A stretch of DNA of 64,000 nt from Parvibaculum sp. GTDB lineage: Bacteria; Pseudomonadota; Alphaproteobacteria; Parvibaculales; Parvibaculaceae. This document shows positions 32,442 through 41,318 of the stretch, piece after piece. Each line of letters begins with the position of its first letter. Positions within the stretch are counted from its first letter, which is position 1. The notes beneath the pieces were generated by a model. It did not search any database. It was not told where the DNA came from and saw nothing but the letters and a program-made list of their open reading frames with translations. The translations under genes were made by a program, and so were the position numbers. Where the stretch lies: the NCBI RefSeq assembly GCF_030651915.1, contig NZ_JAUSBV010000005.1:434001-498000 (forward strand), in the 5' to 3' direction.

Positions 32442-33581
32442 TCAAGCCGCCTGTGTCTCTTCCGGCCAGTCGCCGACATAGACCGATTGCGGGCGGATCA
32501 GGCGCCCCACCCGCTCCTGTTCCATCACATGCGCCGACCAGCCGGCGATGCGCGCCATCGCGAAGACCGGCGTCACCGCGTCGCGCGGGATGCCGAGCGC
32601 TTCCAGCAGCACGGCCGTGTAATACTCCATGTTGGTGTCGAGGCGCTGGCCGGGCTTGGCCTTTTTCAACGCCGCCAGCGCGCCGGCTTCGACCATGCGG
32701 GCGAAGCGCAGGCGTTCGTTGTTGTTCGTCAGCAGGCTGACGGCCTTGTCGAAGACATCGGCGCGCGGGTCGCGCACCTTGTAGACACGGTGGCCGAAGC
32801 CCATCAGCCGCTCACCGCTCGCAATCGCGGCCTCGAGCCAGGGGCCGATATTCGCTTCCGTGCCGATCTCGTCCAGCATGTCGAGCACCGGGCCCGGCGC
32901 GCCGCCATGGAGCGGCCCCTTCAGGGCACAGAGCGCGCCAACCACCGCCGAGATCGTGCCGGCGCGCGTCGCGGCGATGACGCGGGCGGTGAAGGTCGAG
33001 GCATTCATGCCGTGATCCATCACCGTCACCAGATAGGCGTTCAAGGCTTCGACCTCGGCCGCGCTCGGGCTTTCGCCTTTCAGCATGTGCAGGAAGTCGG
33101 CCGCGTGACCCGCTTGCCGCTCGGGGGCGATCGGGGCTTTCCCCTCCATGTGGCGGCAGAGGGCGGCGACGAAAACGGGAGCGGCACCGAGCAGGCGCAG
33201 CGCATCGCGCAGCGAAGCGGGGATATCTTCACTTATCCCCGGGGTCTTCTCCCCGTCCGAAAGCATCGACAAACCAGTGCGCAGGCCTTCTGTGACAGTT
33301 TTATGACAGTTTTGTGACAGAAGGGGGGGTACGAGCGCAAACGCTGCTGTGCGTGCGCTGCCAAGTGCAGCCTTCAGATCGCCCGTTTCGACCCCGGCAG
33401 CACACCAGAGGACCGCTACCGCGCCCTCGAAATCATGTGTGTTTACAAGGGTTTCGACCTCATATCCGGCAATGATCAGGCGCCCCGCCTCGCCGTCGAC
33501 ATGGCTCAGATTCGTCTCGGCGGCGACCACATTGTCGAGGCCGCTGGCTGTTGCGCGCTCTTGTGTGACTGTCTTCGACAT
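32442..33581 (-). CDS. Citrate/methylcitrate synthase family protein
   Basis: A 379-residue protein. Substrate and catalytic histidines are in MDHGMNAST (190), KGPLHGG (225) and GFGHRVYK (264). The usual catalytic aspartate position is Glu 319 in NMEYYTAVLLEALGIP. C-terminal arginines that bind the carboxylates are present (QERVGRLIRPQ). The family condenses an acyl-CoA with oxaloacetate. It is divergent from a second member carrying a DNA-binding domain. Whether it makes citrate or 2-methylcitrate cannot be told. Confidence 0.88.
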   Translation of the reverse strand: MSKTVTQERATASGLDNVVAAETNLSHVDGEAGRLIIAGYEVETLVNTHDFEGAVAVLWCAAGVETGDLKAALGSARTAAFALVPPLLSQNCHKTVTEGLRTGLSMLSDGEKTPGISEDIPASLRDALRLLGAAPVFVAALCRHMEGKAPIAPERQAGHAADFLHMLKGESPSAAEVEALNAYLVTVMDHGMNASTFTARVIAATRAGTISAVVGALCALKGPLHGGAPGPVLDMLDEIGTEANIGPWLEAAIASGERLMGFGHRVYKVRDPRADVFDKAVSLLTNNNERLRFARMVEAGALAALKKAKPGQRLDTNMEYYTAVLLEALGIPRDAVTPVFAMARIAGWSAHVMEQERVGRLIRPQSVYVGDWPEETQAA

Positions 33582-33665
33582 CGCTCAACTCCTTCGGTTC
33601 CGGCGCTGAAATCCCAATGGTTTCATGGGCTTGCCCCGCAGACGCCGCAGCGCTGCACAGCGGTT

Positions 33666-33735
33666 TGACAGCGCGCTGTCACAATCGAAGCTGGGGGAAG
33701 GTTGATTGTTCGTCAATCTTGATTAAGCTAATCAA
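33666..33735. promoter_or_regulatory. Three inverted repeats between the divergent citrate-synthase-family genes
   Basis: The 177-base gap contains TGACAGCG-CGCTGTCA (33666-33681, perfect), GATTG-N5-CAATC (33704-33718) and TTGATTA-AGC-TAATCAA (33719-33735, perfect). The last covers the more upstream possible start codon of the HTH-containing gene. They are candidate operators for that protein. Confidence 0.5.
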
Positions 33736-33758
33736 TGTCAAATCATTTTGGACAGGTC

Positions 33759-34982
33759 ATGGCCAGAAAGCCCGGAAATCCGCCGGAAAATCTCTATCTC
33801 TCGGCGCGCGAGGCAGCGGCCGAGCTCGGCATCAGCGTTGCCTCGCTCTATGCCTATGTCAGCCGCGACCTGATCCGCTCCGAACCGGTGCCGGGTTCGC
33901 GCGCTCGGCGGTACCGCGCCGAGGACGTCAGGACCCTCAAAAAACGTCGGGTTTCCGCCGAAAATCCGACCCTTCCCGCCTCGCTCAGCTTCGGATTGCC
34001 GGTGATGGATTCGGCCATCACCCTCATTGCCGAGGGGCAACTCCATTATCGCGGCTCCGATGCGACGGCGCTGGCGCGCACCTCCTCGCTGGAGCAGGTG
34101 GCGGCGCTTTTGTGGGGCGCGCGCGAGCAGCCCTTCACCCGCGAGGCCGTGCTGAAACCCAGCGAACCCTTAAGAAAAATGGCGGAAAGCCTGGCGAAAT
34201 CGCCCCGCATCGAGCGCTGCCTGGCGCTGTTGCCGCTGGCCGCGCTGGAGGATGCGGCCGTCTACAACATGACCGATCGCGGCCTCGCGGCCACCGGCGC
34301 GCGGCTGATGCGCTTTGTCGGCGCGGTCATCTCTGGCGAGGAACCGAGCGAAAAACCGCTGCACGAGGTCCTCACCCGCGCGCTGACGCAGGGCGAAAAA
34401 CCGGCCTCGGAGCTCATCCGCGCGGCGCTGGTGCTCTGCGCCGATCATGAGCTCAATGCGTCCGCCTTTACCGTCCGTTGCGTCGCCGGCACCGGCGCCA
34501 CGCTATATGCAGCGGTGCAGGCCGGCATCTGCGCTGCGCAGGGGCCGCGTCATGGTGGCTTGTCGGGCCGCGTCGAGAGCCTGTTGCTCGACATGGCCAA
34601 CCGGCAGGATGTCGAGGAGGCGGTGCTGCAGCGGCTGAAGGACAATGATCCGGTGCCGGGCTTCGGCCATCCGCTCTATCCCGACGGCGATCCGCGCGCC
34701 AAGGCCTTGATCTCGATGCTGAAAGAGAAATATGGCGACGATGCCAACTACTTGCGCGCACAACGAATTTTGCGCGTGATGGAGGAAGCGGGCGGCCTCA
34801 AAGCCAATATCGATTTCGCCATCGCCGCTATGGGCGCCGTGCTGCATCTGCCGCGCGGCGCAGGCTTGAGCATTTTCGTGCTCGGGCGCACGGCCGGATG
34901 GATCGGTCATGCGATCGAGCAATACCGCACCGGAACGATGATCCGGCCGCGGGCGCGTTACACAGGCGAGGCACCCAGATGA
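33759..34982 (+). CDS. Citrate synthase-like protein with N-terminal DNA-binding helix-turn-helix
   Basis: A 407-residue protein. Residues about 12-60 form a MerR/excisionase-like helix-turn-helix (LSAREAAAELGISVASLYAY, then YRAEDVRTLKKRR). The remainder is a citrate synthase fold that keeps the catalytic His in GPRHGGLSG and GFGHPLYPDGDPRA, and an Asp in NIDFAIAAMGAVLHLP. The start at 33759 has GGACAGG upstream; ATG 33735 lies in a palindrome and has no ribosome site. It may be a metabolic enzyme, a metabolite-sensing regulator, or both. It overlaps the next gene by 4 bases. Confidence 0.82.
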   Translation: MARKPGNPPENLYLSAREAAAELGISVASLYAYVSRDLIRSEPVPGSRARRYRAEDVRTLKKRRVSAENPTLPASLSFGLPVMDSAITLIAEGQLHYRGSDATALARTSSLEQVAALLWGAREQPFTREAVLKPSEPLRKMAESLAKSPRIERCLALLPLAALEDAAVYNMTDRGLAATGARLMRFVGAVISGEEPSEKPLHEVLTRALTQGEKPASELIRAALVLCADHELNASAFTVRCVAGTGATLYAAVQAGICAAQGPRHGGLSGRVESLLLDMANRQDVEEAVLQRLKDNDPVPGFGHPLYPDGDPRAKALISMLKEKYGDDANYLRAQRILRVMEEAGGLKANIDFAIAAMGAVLHLPRGAGLSIFVLGRTAGWIGHAIEQYRTGTMIRPRARYTGEAPR

Positions 34983-35653
34983 TTGAAAAGACTGCATTAA
35001 TTGCCGGCGCGACAGGGCTTGTCGGCGGCCATCTGCTGAAGCTGCTGCTTGCCGATCCGCAATACGGGAAGGTCGTCGCGGTGACGCGGCGTCCGCTTGG
35101 CGGCGCCGCATCGCCGAAGCTCGAAGAGCTGGTGGTGGATTTCGACGCGCTCGACAAGTCGCTGGCGCAGAAGAATATTTCGGTCGACGACGCCTATTGC
35201 GCGCTCGGCACCACCATCAAGACCGCCGGCAGCCAGGATGCATTTCGCAAGGTCGACCACGACTACATCGTCGCCTTCGCCAAAGCCGCCAAGGCGCGCG
35301 GCGCGAAACGCATGATGCTGGTCTCCTCGATCGGTGCCGATCCGGCCTCATCCGTTTTCTATTCGCGCGTCAAAGGCGAGACGGAACAAGCACTTGGCGC
35401 GCTGGGATTCGAGGCGCTGCATATTTTCAGACCCGGACTTCTGATCGGCGACCGCACCGAAACGCGGCCTGTCGAGTCGATCGGCAAACTCGTGTCGCCC
35501 TTGCTCGATGCCATGATGCTCGGGCGGGCGCGCGTCTATCGTTCGATGCGTGCCGAGAATGTTGCGCGTGCCATGCTGGCCGCTGCGTCAACCGCAACAT
35601 CCGGACAGCAAATTCACACCTACGACCAGATGATGTATCTCGCGGGGGCTTGA
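34979..35653 (+). CDS. NAD(P)-binding oxidoreductase of the TIP30/NmrA-like SDR group
   Basis: A 224-residue atypical short-chain dehydrogenase. The nucleotide-binding motif is ALIAGATGLVGGHLL at the N-terminus, with DDAYCALGTTIKTAGSQDAF and a SSIGADPASSVFYSRVKGE stretch holding the Tyr-x3-Lys (YSRVK). HTATIP2/TIP30-like bacterial proteins have this layout. The ATG overlaps the stop of the HTH-citrate synthase gene, so it is co-expressed. Its substrate is unknown. Confidence 0.8.
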   Translation: MIEKTALIAGATGLVGGHLLKLLLADPQYGKVVAVTRRPLGGAASPKLEELVVDFDALDKSLAQKNISVDDAYCALGTTIKTAGSQDAFRKVDHDYIVAFAKAAKARGAKRMMLVSSIGADPASSVFYSRVKGETEQALGALGFEALHIFRPGLLIGDRTETRPVESIGKLVSPLLDAMMLGRARVYRSMRAENVARAMLAAASTATSGQQIHTYDQMMYLAGA

Positions 35654-35789
35654 AATTCCTTCGCGCATGATACAGTTCCAAAAATGAATTGAGGTCGGGA
35701 GGAGCCATCATGGCGTGTCGCGCGCATGATTTTCACGGGGTTGGGCATGATGCTTTGCGCGCGATGCCTGCCATGCGCAGCTTTCGGCC

Positions 35790-37049
35790 ATGAGTGCGCA
35801 TGAAAGCATGACCGCGACCGCCCATGGCGAGGCCGCGCGCGCCCGGCAGCGTCGTCTCAATCTCTATCTCGGCGGACAGGCAAGCTGGTTCATCAGTCTC
35901 GGCATCCAGTTCGTCATTTTTCCGTTCCTGGTGACGCAGGTCCTCCACGAACCGGCGGCGCGGGTCGGCATCGCGCAGATGTCGCTGATGGCGCCGGCGA
36001 TCCTGTTCATGCTGCTGGGCGGCACCGTTGCCGATCATGGCGATGCGCGGCGCATCCTGATCCGCGTGCATCTCCTCTCGTCGCTGCCGCCGCTGGTGCT
36101 TGCCGGGATTTATCTTTCCGGCAACCTCACTTACGCCTCGCTGATCATCTTCGCGCTGACCATGGGCACGCTGAGCGCCTTTGCCATACCGGCGCGCGAC
36201 TCGGCGCTGACCCGCGTCGCCGAAACCGGCATCCAGCAGGCCGTGACCATGGCGATGGGCGTGCAGATGGGTTCGCAGCTTGTCGGCATGCTGATCGCGG
36301 CGCTGGCGGGAATAACGGGCACACCGGCGCTGCTTATCTTCCAGGCCGTTATCATGCTGGCGGGCTTTTTCGCTTCGCTGAAACTCGTGCCGCTGCCGCC
36401 CTCCAATGCGGCAAGCACCGAGAGCCGGCTCGCGCAGATCGTCGACGGGCTGAAGGAAGCGGCGCGCATTCCCATCGTCGCCACGGTGATCGGCCTCAAT
36501 TTCGCGGTCGGGCTGTTCTATGTCGGCAGTTTCCTTGTGGTTCTGCCGCTGATGATCCGCGACATCTACCAGACGACATCAGCCGAATTCACGGTCAAGT
36601 TCGCGATCGTCAATATCTGTTTCTGGGGCGGCACCATTCTCGTCAACATGGTGCTGTTCCGGATCGGCCATATCGGCCATCGCGGGCGGATGATGATGGC
36701 GTCGCTTGCCAGCGGGCTCGTCATTCTGGCGCTCTTCCACTTCCCGATGCCGTTCTGGATGATCTGCGTGCTGGTGTTCTGGTGGGGCATGGGCGCCGGC
36801 ACGACGATGACGATGGGGCGCACGATCGTGCAGGTCGCCGCGCCCGAAAGCCACCGGGCGCGCGTGCTCGCCGCCTATCAGCTCGGTTTTTCCGGCGGCG
36901 CGCCCATCGGCGCCCTGACCATGGGCCTTCTCGTCGGCTGGCTCGGCATTTTCGACGCGGTGCTGGTACCGGCGACGATCATGGTCGGCATCCTCGCCGC
37001 GCTCTATTTCCTCTCGCCGATCTGGAGCTACAAGGCGGAGATGGAGTAG
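35790..37049 (+). CDS. MFS transporter
   Basis: A 419-residue membrane protein with about twelve hydrophobic segments, a cytoplasmic N-terminus rich in Ala/Arg, and the loop 2-3 pattern GGTVADHGDARRILIRVH. It resembles the MFS_3/enterobactin-exporter-like group. A close paralogue with the same PARDS segment after the first half lies at 40053-41300. Its substrate is unknown. It may be a drug or siderophore exporter. Confidence 0.82.
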   Translation: MSAHESMTATAHGEAARARQRRLNLYLGGQASWFISLGIQFVIFPFLVTQVLHEPAARVGIAQMSLMAPAILFMLLGGTVADHGDARRILIRVHLLSSLPPLVLAGIYLSGNLTYASLIIFALTMGTLSAFAIPARDSALTRVAETGIQQAVTMAMGVQMGSQLVGMLIAALAGITGTPALLIFQAVIMLAGFFASLKLVPLPPSNAASTESRLAQIVDGLKEAARIPIVATVIGLNFAVGLFYVGSFLVVLPLMIRDIYQTTSAEFTVKFAIVNICFWGGTILVNMVLFRIGHIGHRGRMMMASLASGLVILALFHFPMPFWMICVLVFWWGMGAGTTMTMGRTIVQVAAPESHRARVLAAYQLGFSGGAPIGALTMGLLVGWLGIFDAVLVPATIMVGILAALYFLSPIWSYKAEME

Positions 37050-37055
37050 CCGCCG

Positions 37056-37736
37056 TTACTCCGCCTTGGGCGCATCGGCCCAGGCGGGGCCGGTGAATTC
37101 GGCTTCGATGATGAATTCCACCGCGTCGCCGACGCCCATTGTGGAGCCTTCTTCCGGCACGCCGTAAGCGATGCCGAAGGCCGAGCGCGAAAGCCCGCCG
37201 CGCGCCGAAAAGCCGATCCGCGCATTGGGTTCGAAGGGATGGCCCGCATAGCCGCCATTGAAGGTCGCGTCGAAGGCGACCGGCAATGTGACGCCGTGCA
37301 GCATCAGGTCACCGGTGACGCGGGCGGTGTCGTCGCCGGTCATTTCGATTTTCGTCGAGCGAAAGGTCATCTCGGGAAATTTCGCGGCGTCGAACCAGTC
37401 CGGCCCGAGCAGGGATTCGAGGAAGCCCTCGGGCGGGTTTTCGACCGCGAGCGAAGCCGGATCGACACTCGCTTCGAGTTTCGCGGCGGCGGGATTTTCC
37501 GGATCGATGTCGAGCGTCGCGTCGAAAGTCGCAAAGCGCCCCGTGTAGTTCGAGAAACCGATATGACTGACGCGGAAGATCAGGCTCGCGTGAGATTTGT
37601 CGAGCCTGTAAGTGCCGCCGGGGACTGGCGCCGTGGAGGCGGCCGGCACTTCCGTTTCGGCGGCGACGGCAGGCGACCCGCAAAGCGCGGCGAAGGCAAT
37701 AGCGGCCGCGACGGCGCGGAGAGAAATTTTCATCAT
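37056..37736 (-). CDS. YceI family periplasmic protein
   Basis: A 226-residue protein with a signal peptide (AVAAAIAFAALCGSPAVAA). The YceI lipocalin-like barrel is shown by YRLDKSHASLIFRVSHIGFS, then FPEMTFRSTKIEMTG and VTGDLMLHGVTLPVAFDATF. Members bind isoprenoid-like lipids such as polyprenols or quinones in the periplasm. The ATG overlaps the stop of the SRPBCC gene by 4 bases, making it the last gene of the ArsR-led operon. Confidence 0.88.
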   Translation of the reverse strand: MMKISLRAVAAAIAFAALCGSPAVAAETEVPAASTAPVPGGTYRLDKSHASLIFRVSHIGFSNYTGRFATFDATLDIDPENPAAAKLEASVDPASLAVENPPEGFLESLLGPDWFDAAKFPEMTFRSTKIEMTGDDTARVTGDLMLHGVTLPVAFDATFNGGYAGHPFEPNARIGFSARGGLSRSAFGIAYGVPEEGSTMGVGDAVEFIIEAEFTGPAWADAPKAE

Positions 37737-38281
37737 GATGCCGCTTCCTGTTCGAGATTCGATTTCATTCGGGCGAGGCCCGTTTCAAAATCGCCGCCGA
37801 TCATCTCGTCCATGTCGAGAAAGATGCTCATCACATTGAACATCAGGTTGGACGGGCCTTCCATCGTCCAGGTGAGACGCGTCGCGCCCGCTTCCGGTGT
37901 CATCGTGAACAGCGCCGTGTTGTGCGCCTCCATCGGTGCGGTGAATTCAAGCGCGATAACGATTTCCGATGCGGGCACCGCATCGCGGATTTCCATGCGG
38001 CCGCTGCCTACATTGCCGTCGCCCTGCCACGCATATTGCGCGCCGACGCCGCGCTCGGCGCCGCTATAGCTGCGCTCGAGGTTCGGATCCTTGTCCTCGT
38101 AAGGCGACCAGGCCCGCCAGCGGCGAAAATCCTCGATCTCGGCATAGATCGCCTCCGGCGACGCATCGATCAGGGTCGAGCGTTCGACGCGAAACGTGTC
38201 GGGCTTTGTCGCCGCCCAAGCGAGCAACGCAACGACGATGGCGGCGAGAACCGCCGCGCCGATCAGAAGTATCCTGAGCAT
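37733..38281 (-). CDS. Membrane-anchored SRPBCC (START-like) protein
   Basis: A 182-residue protein with an N-terminal hydrophobic helix (LLIGAAVLAAIVVALLAWAA) and an SRPBCC fold in polyketide-cyclase style (RSTLIDASPEAIYAEIEDFR, then WRAWSPYEDKDPNLERSYSG). The domain binds hydrophobic ligands in a deep cavity. It is third in the ArsR-VOC-SRPBCC-YceI operon. The ligand is unknown. Confidence 0.82.
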   Translation of the reverse strand: MLRILLIGAAVLAAIVVALLAWAATKPDTFRVERSTLIDASPEAIYAEIEDFRRWRAWSPYEDKDPNLERSYSGAERGVGAQYAWQGDGNVGSGRMEIRDAVPASEIVIALEFTAPMEAHNTALFTMTPEAGATRLTWTMEGPSNLMFNVMSIFLDMDEMIGGDFETGLARMKSNLEQEAAS

Positions 38282-38310
38282 GGGTGTTCCCCGTTGAAAA
38301 TTGAAAGGCG

Positions 38311-38754
38311 TCAGCCGGCTTTGTCGGGCAGCGGATGCGCGAAGCTCCAGACATGGCCGAAGGGGTCCATGACCTGTGCGTAGCGGTCGCCCCAGAAAGC
38401 GTCCCAGGGTTCGGCGATCACTTTTGCGCCGGCGTCGGCCGCGCGTTTCACCGCCGCATCGCAATTCTCGACCCGGAGATGGATCATCGCCGAGGTGCCG
38501 CCGAGACGTTTCGGCGCGATGGCACCTTCGCCCGGATAGTCGGGGAAGTCGTCGCAGAGGAAGACGGCCGCACCGTTCACTTCCATATGCGCATGGAGCA
38601 GCCGCTTGCGGTCGTCGGCGGGAACGCGCACCAGCTCGGTAGCGCCGAGGGCCTTCTTGTAGAAATCGAGCGCGGCGGCGGCGCCGTCGATGACGAGATG
38701 CGGCGCCAGCGGCGGCGCGGGCGGCAGCGGCGGGACGGAAGGTCCATTGGACAT
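38311..38754 (-). CDS. VOC family protein, PhnB-like
   Basis: A 147-residue vicinal-oxygen-chelate protein of the PhnB/glyoxalase-like group. It shows APHLVIDGAAAALDFYKKAL, the HAHMEVNGAAVFLCDDFPD strand and a C-terminal YAQVMDPFGHVWSFA. The metal ligands of true glyoxalases are only partly kept, as usual in this group. The gene lies 4 bases after the ArsR gene and is co-transcribed with it. Confidence 0.85.
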   Translation of the reverse strand: MSNGPSVPPLPPAPPLAPHLVIDGAAAALDFYKKALGATELVRVPADDRKRLLHAHMEVNGAAVFLCDDFPDYPGEGAIAPKRLGGTSAMIHLRVENCDAAVKRAADAGAKVIAEPWDAFWGDRYAQVMDPFGHVWSFAHPLPDKAG

Positions 38755-38758
38755 CGGG

Positions 38759-39103
38759 CTACTCCTTGTTCTCGGCGAGATACTTGTCGAGGCGATCGAG
38801 ACCCGCGCTCCAGAGGCGCTGGTACTTCTCCAGCCAGTCGTCGACGTCGCGCAGCGCGTCCGGCTCGATGCGGCAGGGCCGCCATTGCGCGTCGCGCGAG
38901 CGGGCGATCAGTCCTGCCCGCTCCAGCACTTTCAGATGTTTGGAGACGGCCGGCAGGCTCATCTCGAAAGGGGCCGCCAGCTCCTTCACGGAGGTTTCGC
39001 CGCGCGCCAGGCGCTGGAGGATGGCGCGGCGCGTGGGGTCGGCCAGCGCCGCGAATTTGGCGCCGAGGGGATCGGCCGAGGCGGGTTGAAGGGCTGGCGG
39101 CAT
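38759..39103 (-). CDS. ArsR family repressor heading a VOC/SRPBCC/YceI operon
   Basis: A 114-residue winged-helix protein (ALADPTRRAILQRLARGETS, then MSLPAVSKHLKVLERAGLIA) without metal-binding cysteines. It belongs to the ArsR subgroup encoded next to SRPBCC proteins, which repress their own operons. The upstream palindrome AACCA-GA-TGGTT fits the operator described for this subgroup. The inducing signal is unknown. Confidence 0.87.
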   Translation of the reverse strand: MPPALQPASADPLGAKFAALADPTRRAILQRLARGETSVKELAAPFEMSLPAVSKHLKVLERAGLIARSRDAQWRPCRIEPDALRDVDDWLEKYQRLWSAGLDRLDKYLAENKE

Positions 39104-39122
39104 TGAGTGGAACCGTTCTTAT

Positions 39123-39142
39123 ATTTAACCAGATGGTTTATT
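39123..39142 (-). promoter_or_regulatory. Candidate ArsR operator
   Basis: The near-palindrome ATTTAACCAGATGGTTTATT, with a perfect AACCA/TGGTT core, lies 20-39 bases upstream of the ArsR start in an AT-rich patch, over the likely promoter. Confidence 0.55.
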
Positions 39143-39273
39143 ACAAGCGGGCGCCGCACCTGTCAACAGCCGCCGACAGGGGTGTTGCGGCGGCATCCGG
39201 GCCAGTTATCCCCGCCCTTCGGTCCTCGGCGAAAATGTCTCCCATCCATGGAACGGAAAATGGAGGGCCTTCG

Positions 39274-39915
39274 ATGCAGGACGAAACAAGGGAGAGCGAC
39301 GAGGAGACGGCCATCGACTGGGACGCGGTGGAAGATGCCTGGTGCGACCCGGCGCGGAAGATCACCGAGATCGCGGCGGAAATCGGCATCACGCGGCAAC
39401 GGCTTGCCGCCGAAGCGCGCAAACGCGAATGGCCGCCGCGCCTGTCGATGACACCGCGCGGGCGGACGCGGGCCGCGAAGATATTCGAAACGGCCGGCAG
39501 GATCGGCGGCGCGGTGCGCAGCGGCGCCATGGCGACACGGCTGAAGCGGCTGATCGAAAGCGAGATCGCCGATGTCGAGCGCGAGTACCGGAGCGGCGAT
39601 GCGGCAATGCGCGAAGGCGCCGCCAAGCGCCTCAACTCGCTGGTGCGCTCGCTCGACAAGCTGCGCGACATCGAGGCGTCGGCGAAGGGCACCGCCGCCG
39701 ACGGGCGCAGCGTGGCGGAAAAGATCAAGGCGCGGCGGGAAGAAGACGAGAAGGTCTATGCCGATCTACAGGCGAGGTTTGCACGTGCTTTCGCGGTCCA
39801 CGATGCCGCGCGCGCCAAGCGGACGGCGGCGGCACTGGCGGCCGGGCTACCGCTTTGCGCGGAATGCGGCGATGCTGCAGCGACGGTGAAGCCGGAGGAC
39901 ATTGCGGCGCAGTGA
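39274..39915 (+). CDS. HTH-containing hypothetical protein, small-terminase-like N-terminus
   Basis: A 213-residue highly charged protein. Residues about 15-55 (DAVEDAWCDPARKITEIAAE, then IGITRQRLAAEARKREWP) look like a helix-turn-helix of the kind found in phage small terminase subunits. The rest is helical, with a coiled-coil-like Lys/Glu/Arg stretch and a C-terminal CAEC pair that could bind metal. GGAGGG is 6 bases before the chosen ATG. No phage genes are nearby. Its function is unknown. Confidence 0.62.
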   Translation: MQDETRESDEETAIDWDAVEDAWCDPARKITEIAAEIGITRQRLAAEARKREWPPRLSMTPRGRTRAAKIFETAGRIGGAVRSGAMATRLKRLIESEIADVEREYRSGDAAMREGAAKRLNSLVRSLDKLRDIEASAKGTAADGRSVAEKIKARREEDEKVYADLQARFARAFAVHDAARAKRTAAALAAGLPLCAECGDAAATVKPEDIAAQ

Positions 39916-40052
39916 GCGAGAGGGGCTTTCTGCCGGGGCCGTGGCCTCAGTTTTCCAGTGCTTTGCGGTGGCCGGGTGCCGCGCCTATAGTGAGGCTACC
40001 GAACCATTTTCCATTCCTGTCGCGGCACGTCTTCGCCGCTCCGAGGCACTCG

Positions 40053-41300
40053 ATGACTGCACAAGACGCGCCCGCCGCCGGGACGCCGCGGAACGACCAT
40101 GGCTGGTACATGGCCGGTCTCTGGGGCTATTTCCTGGCGGGCGGCATCCAGGGCGTGTTGTTCCCGTGGATCATCGCTTTCGTGCTGCATGAAAGCTCCG
40201 ACCGCGTCGGCATCGCGCAGATGTTCTCGATGCTGCCGATGCTGATCCTCGGATTGTTCGGCGGCGCGATGGCCGACCGGGTCGAGCTGCGCGCGCATCT
40301 GATGCGGCTGCAATTCATCGCAATGGTGCCGCCGCTCCTGCTCGCGGCGCTGATCTGGAACGGCATTCTTTTCTACGAGATGATGATCCTTTATGCGCTG
40401 GCGCTGTCGACGCTGGGCGGCTTCATCATGCCGGCGCGGGACTCGATGCTGTCGCGCGTCGCGATGACAAGCCTTGGCGGCAACATCCAGCGCGCGGTGG
40501 CGCTCGCCATGAGCGGTCAGTTTCTCGGCCAGGTCGGCGGCTATGCGCTTGGAAGTCCGGCCGAATATGTCGGTGCGGCGCCGCTGCTGATCCTGCAGGC
40601 GTTGCTGCTCGGCTTTGCCGCCTTCACGACGTCGCGGCTTGCCGTGTCGCCGCCGGTCGAGCACCGCGCGCCCGGCACACGGCGCCGGCCGCTGCGCGAC
40701 GTCAAGGAAGGGCTCGAAGCGGTTTGGCGCGATCAGCGTATCCGGCCGGTGCTGCTGTTGATGTTCTTCTCGGGCATCCTCTTCATGGGCGTCTTCATGG
40801 TGCTGTTCCCGCTGCTGATCCGCGACATCTATCACGGCAGTTCGCGCGAGATCGGCTTCGTCTTCATGTCGTTTTTCGGCGGCATCGGCATTTCATCTTT
40901 CGTGCTGTCGCGGATGCGGCCGATCCGGCGGCAGGGGCGCGCGATCATGCTCGCCATGTGCACAGGTTCGGGCGTGATGGTGCTCATCCATTTCGAACCG
41001 CCGATCTGGGGCGTGTTCCTGCTGGCGTTTTGCTGGGGACTGGCGGCCGGGATTTCGATGAGCCAGTCGCGCGCCATCGTGCAGGAAAGCGCGACGCCAG
41101 CGCTCAGAGCACGGATGCTCGCCGGCTTCAATCTCGGGACGATGGGCGGCGGACCTATCGGCGCGGTGTTGATCGGCTATCTGATCGCCTGGGTCGGGCC
41201 GCTCGATGCGGTGTTGGTGCCGTGCGGGCTGATGGTGTTTCTGTGGTTCGCGATCTACTGGCTGACGCCGTTGTGGCGGGTCGAGGCGCCGCCGCGATAG
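40053..41300 (+). CDS. MFS transporter, paralogue of the one at 35790
   Basis: A 415-residue membrane protein with about twelve transmembrane segments. It shares with the 35790-37049 gene the WFISLG/YFLAGG first helix position, the VGIAQM segment and the MPARDSMLSRVA segment. The loop 2-3 motif is GGAMADRVELRAHLMRLQ. The two probably arose by duplication and now flank the ArsR operon. Its substrate is unknown. Confidence 0.82.
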   Translation: MTAQDAPAAGTPRNDHGWYMAGLWGYFLAGGIQGVLFPWIIAFVLHESSDRVGIAQMFSMLPMLILGLFGGAMADRVELRAHLMRLQFIAMVPPLLLAALIWNGILFYEMMILYALALSTLGGFIMPARDSMLSRVAMTSLGGNIQRAVALAMSGQFLGQVGGYALGSPAEYVGAAPLLILQALLLGFAAFTTSRLAVSPPVEHRAPGTRRRPLRDVKEGLEAVWRDQRIRPVLLLMFFSGILFMGVFMVLFPLLIRDIYHGSSREIGFVFMSFFGGIGISSFVLSRMRPIRRQGRAIMLAMCTGSGVMVLIHFEPPIWGVFLLAFCWGLAAGISMSQSRAIVQESATPALRARMLAGFNLGTMGGGPIGAVLIGYLIAWVGPLDAVLVPCGLMVFLWFAIYWLTPLWRVEAPPR

Positions 41301-41318
41301 GCGGCGACGCCTCTCCGG

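Noticed and set aside
39274-39915. The small-terminase-like HTH gene as part of a prophage
   Set aside because: No large terminase, portal, capsid, tail or integrase gene lies nearby, and the neighbours are ordinary chromosomal genes.
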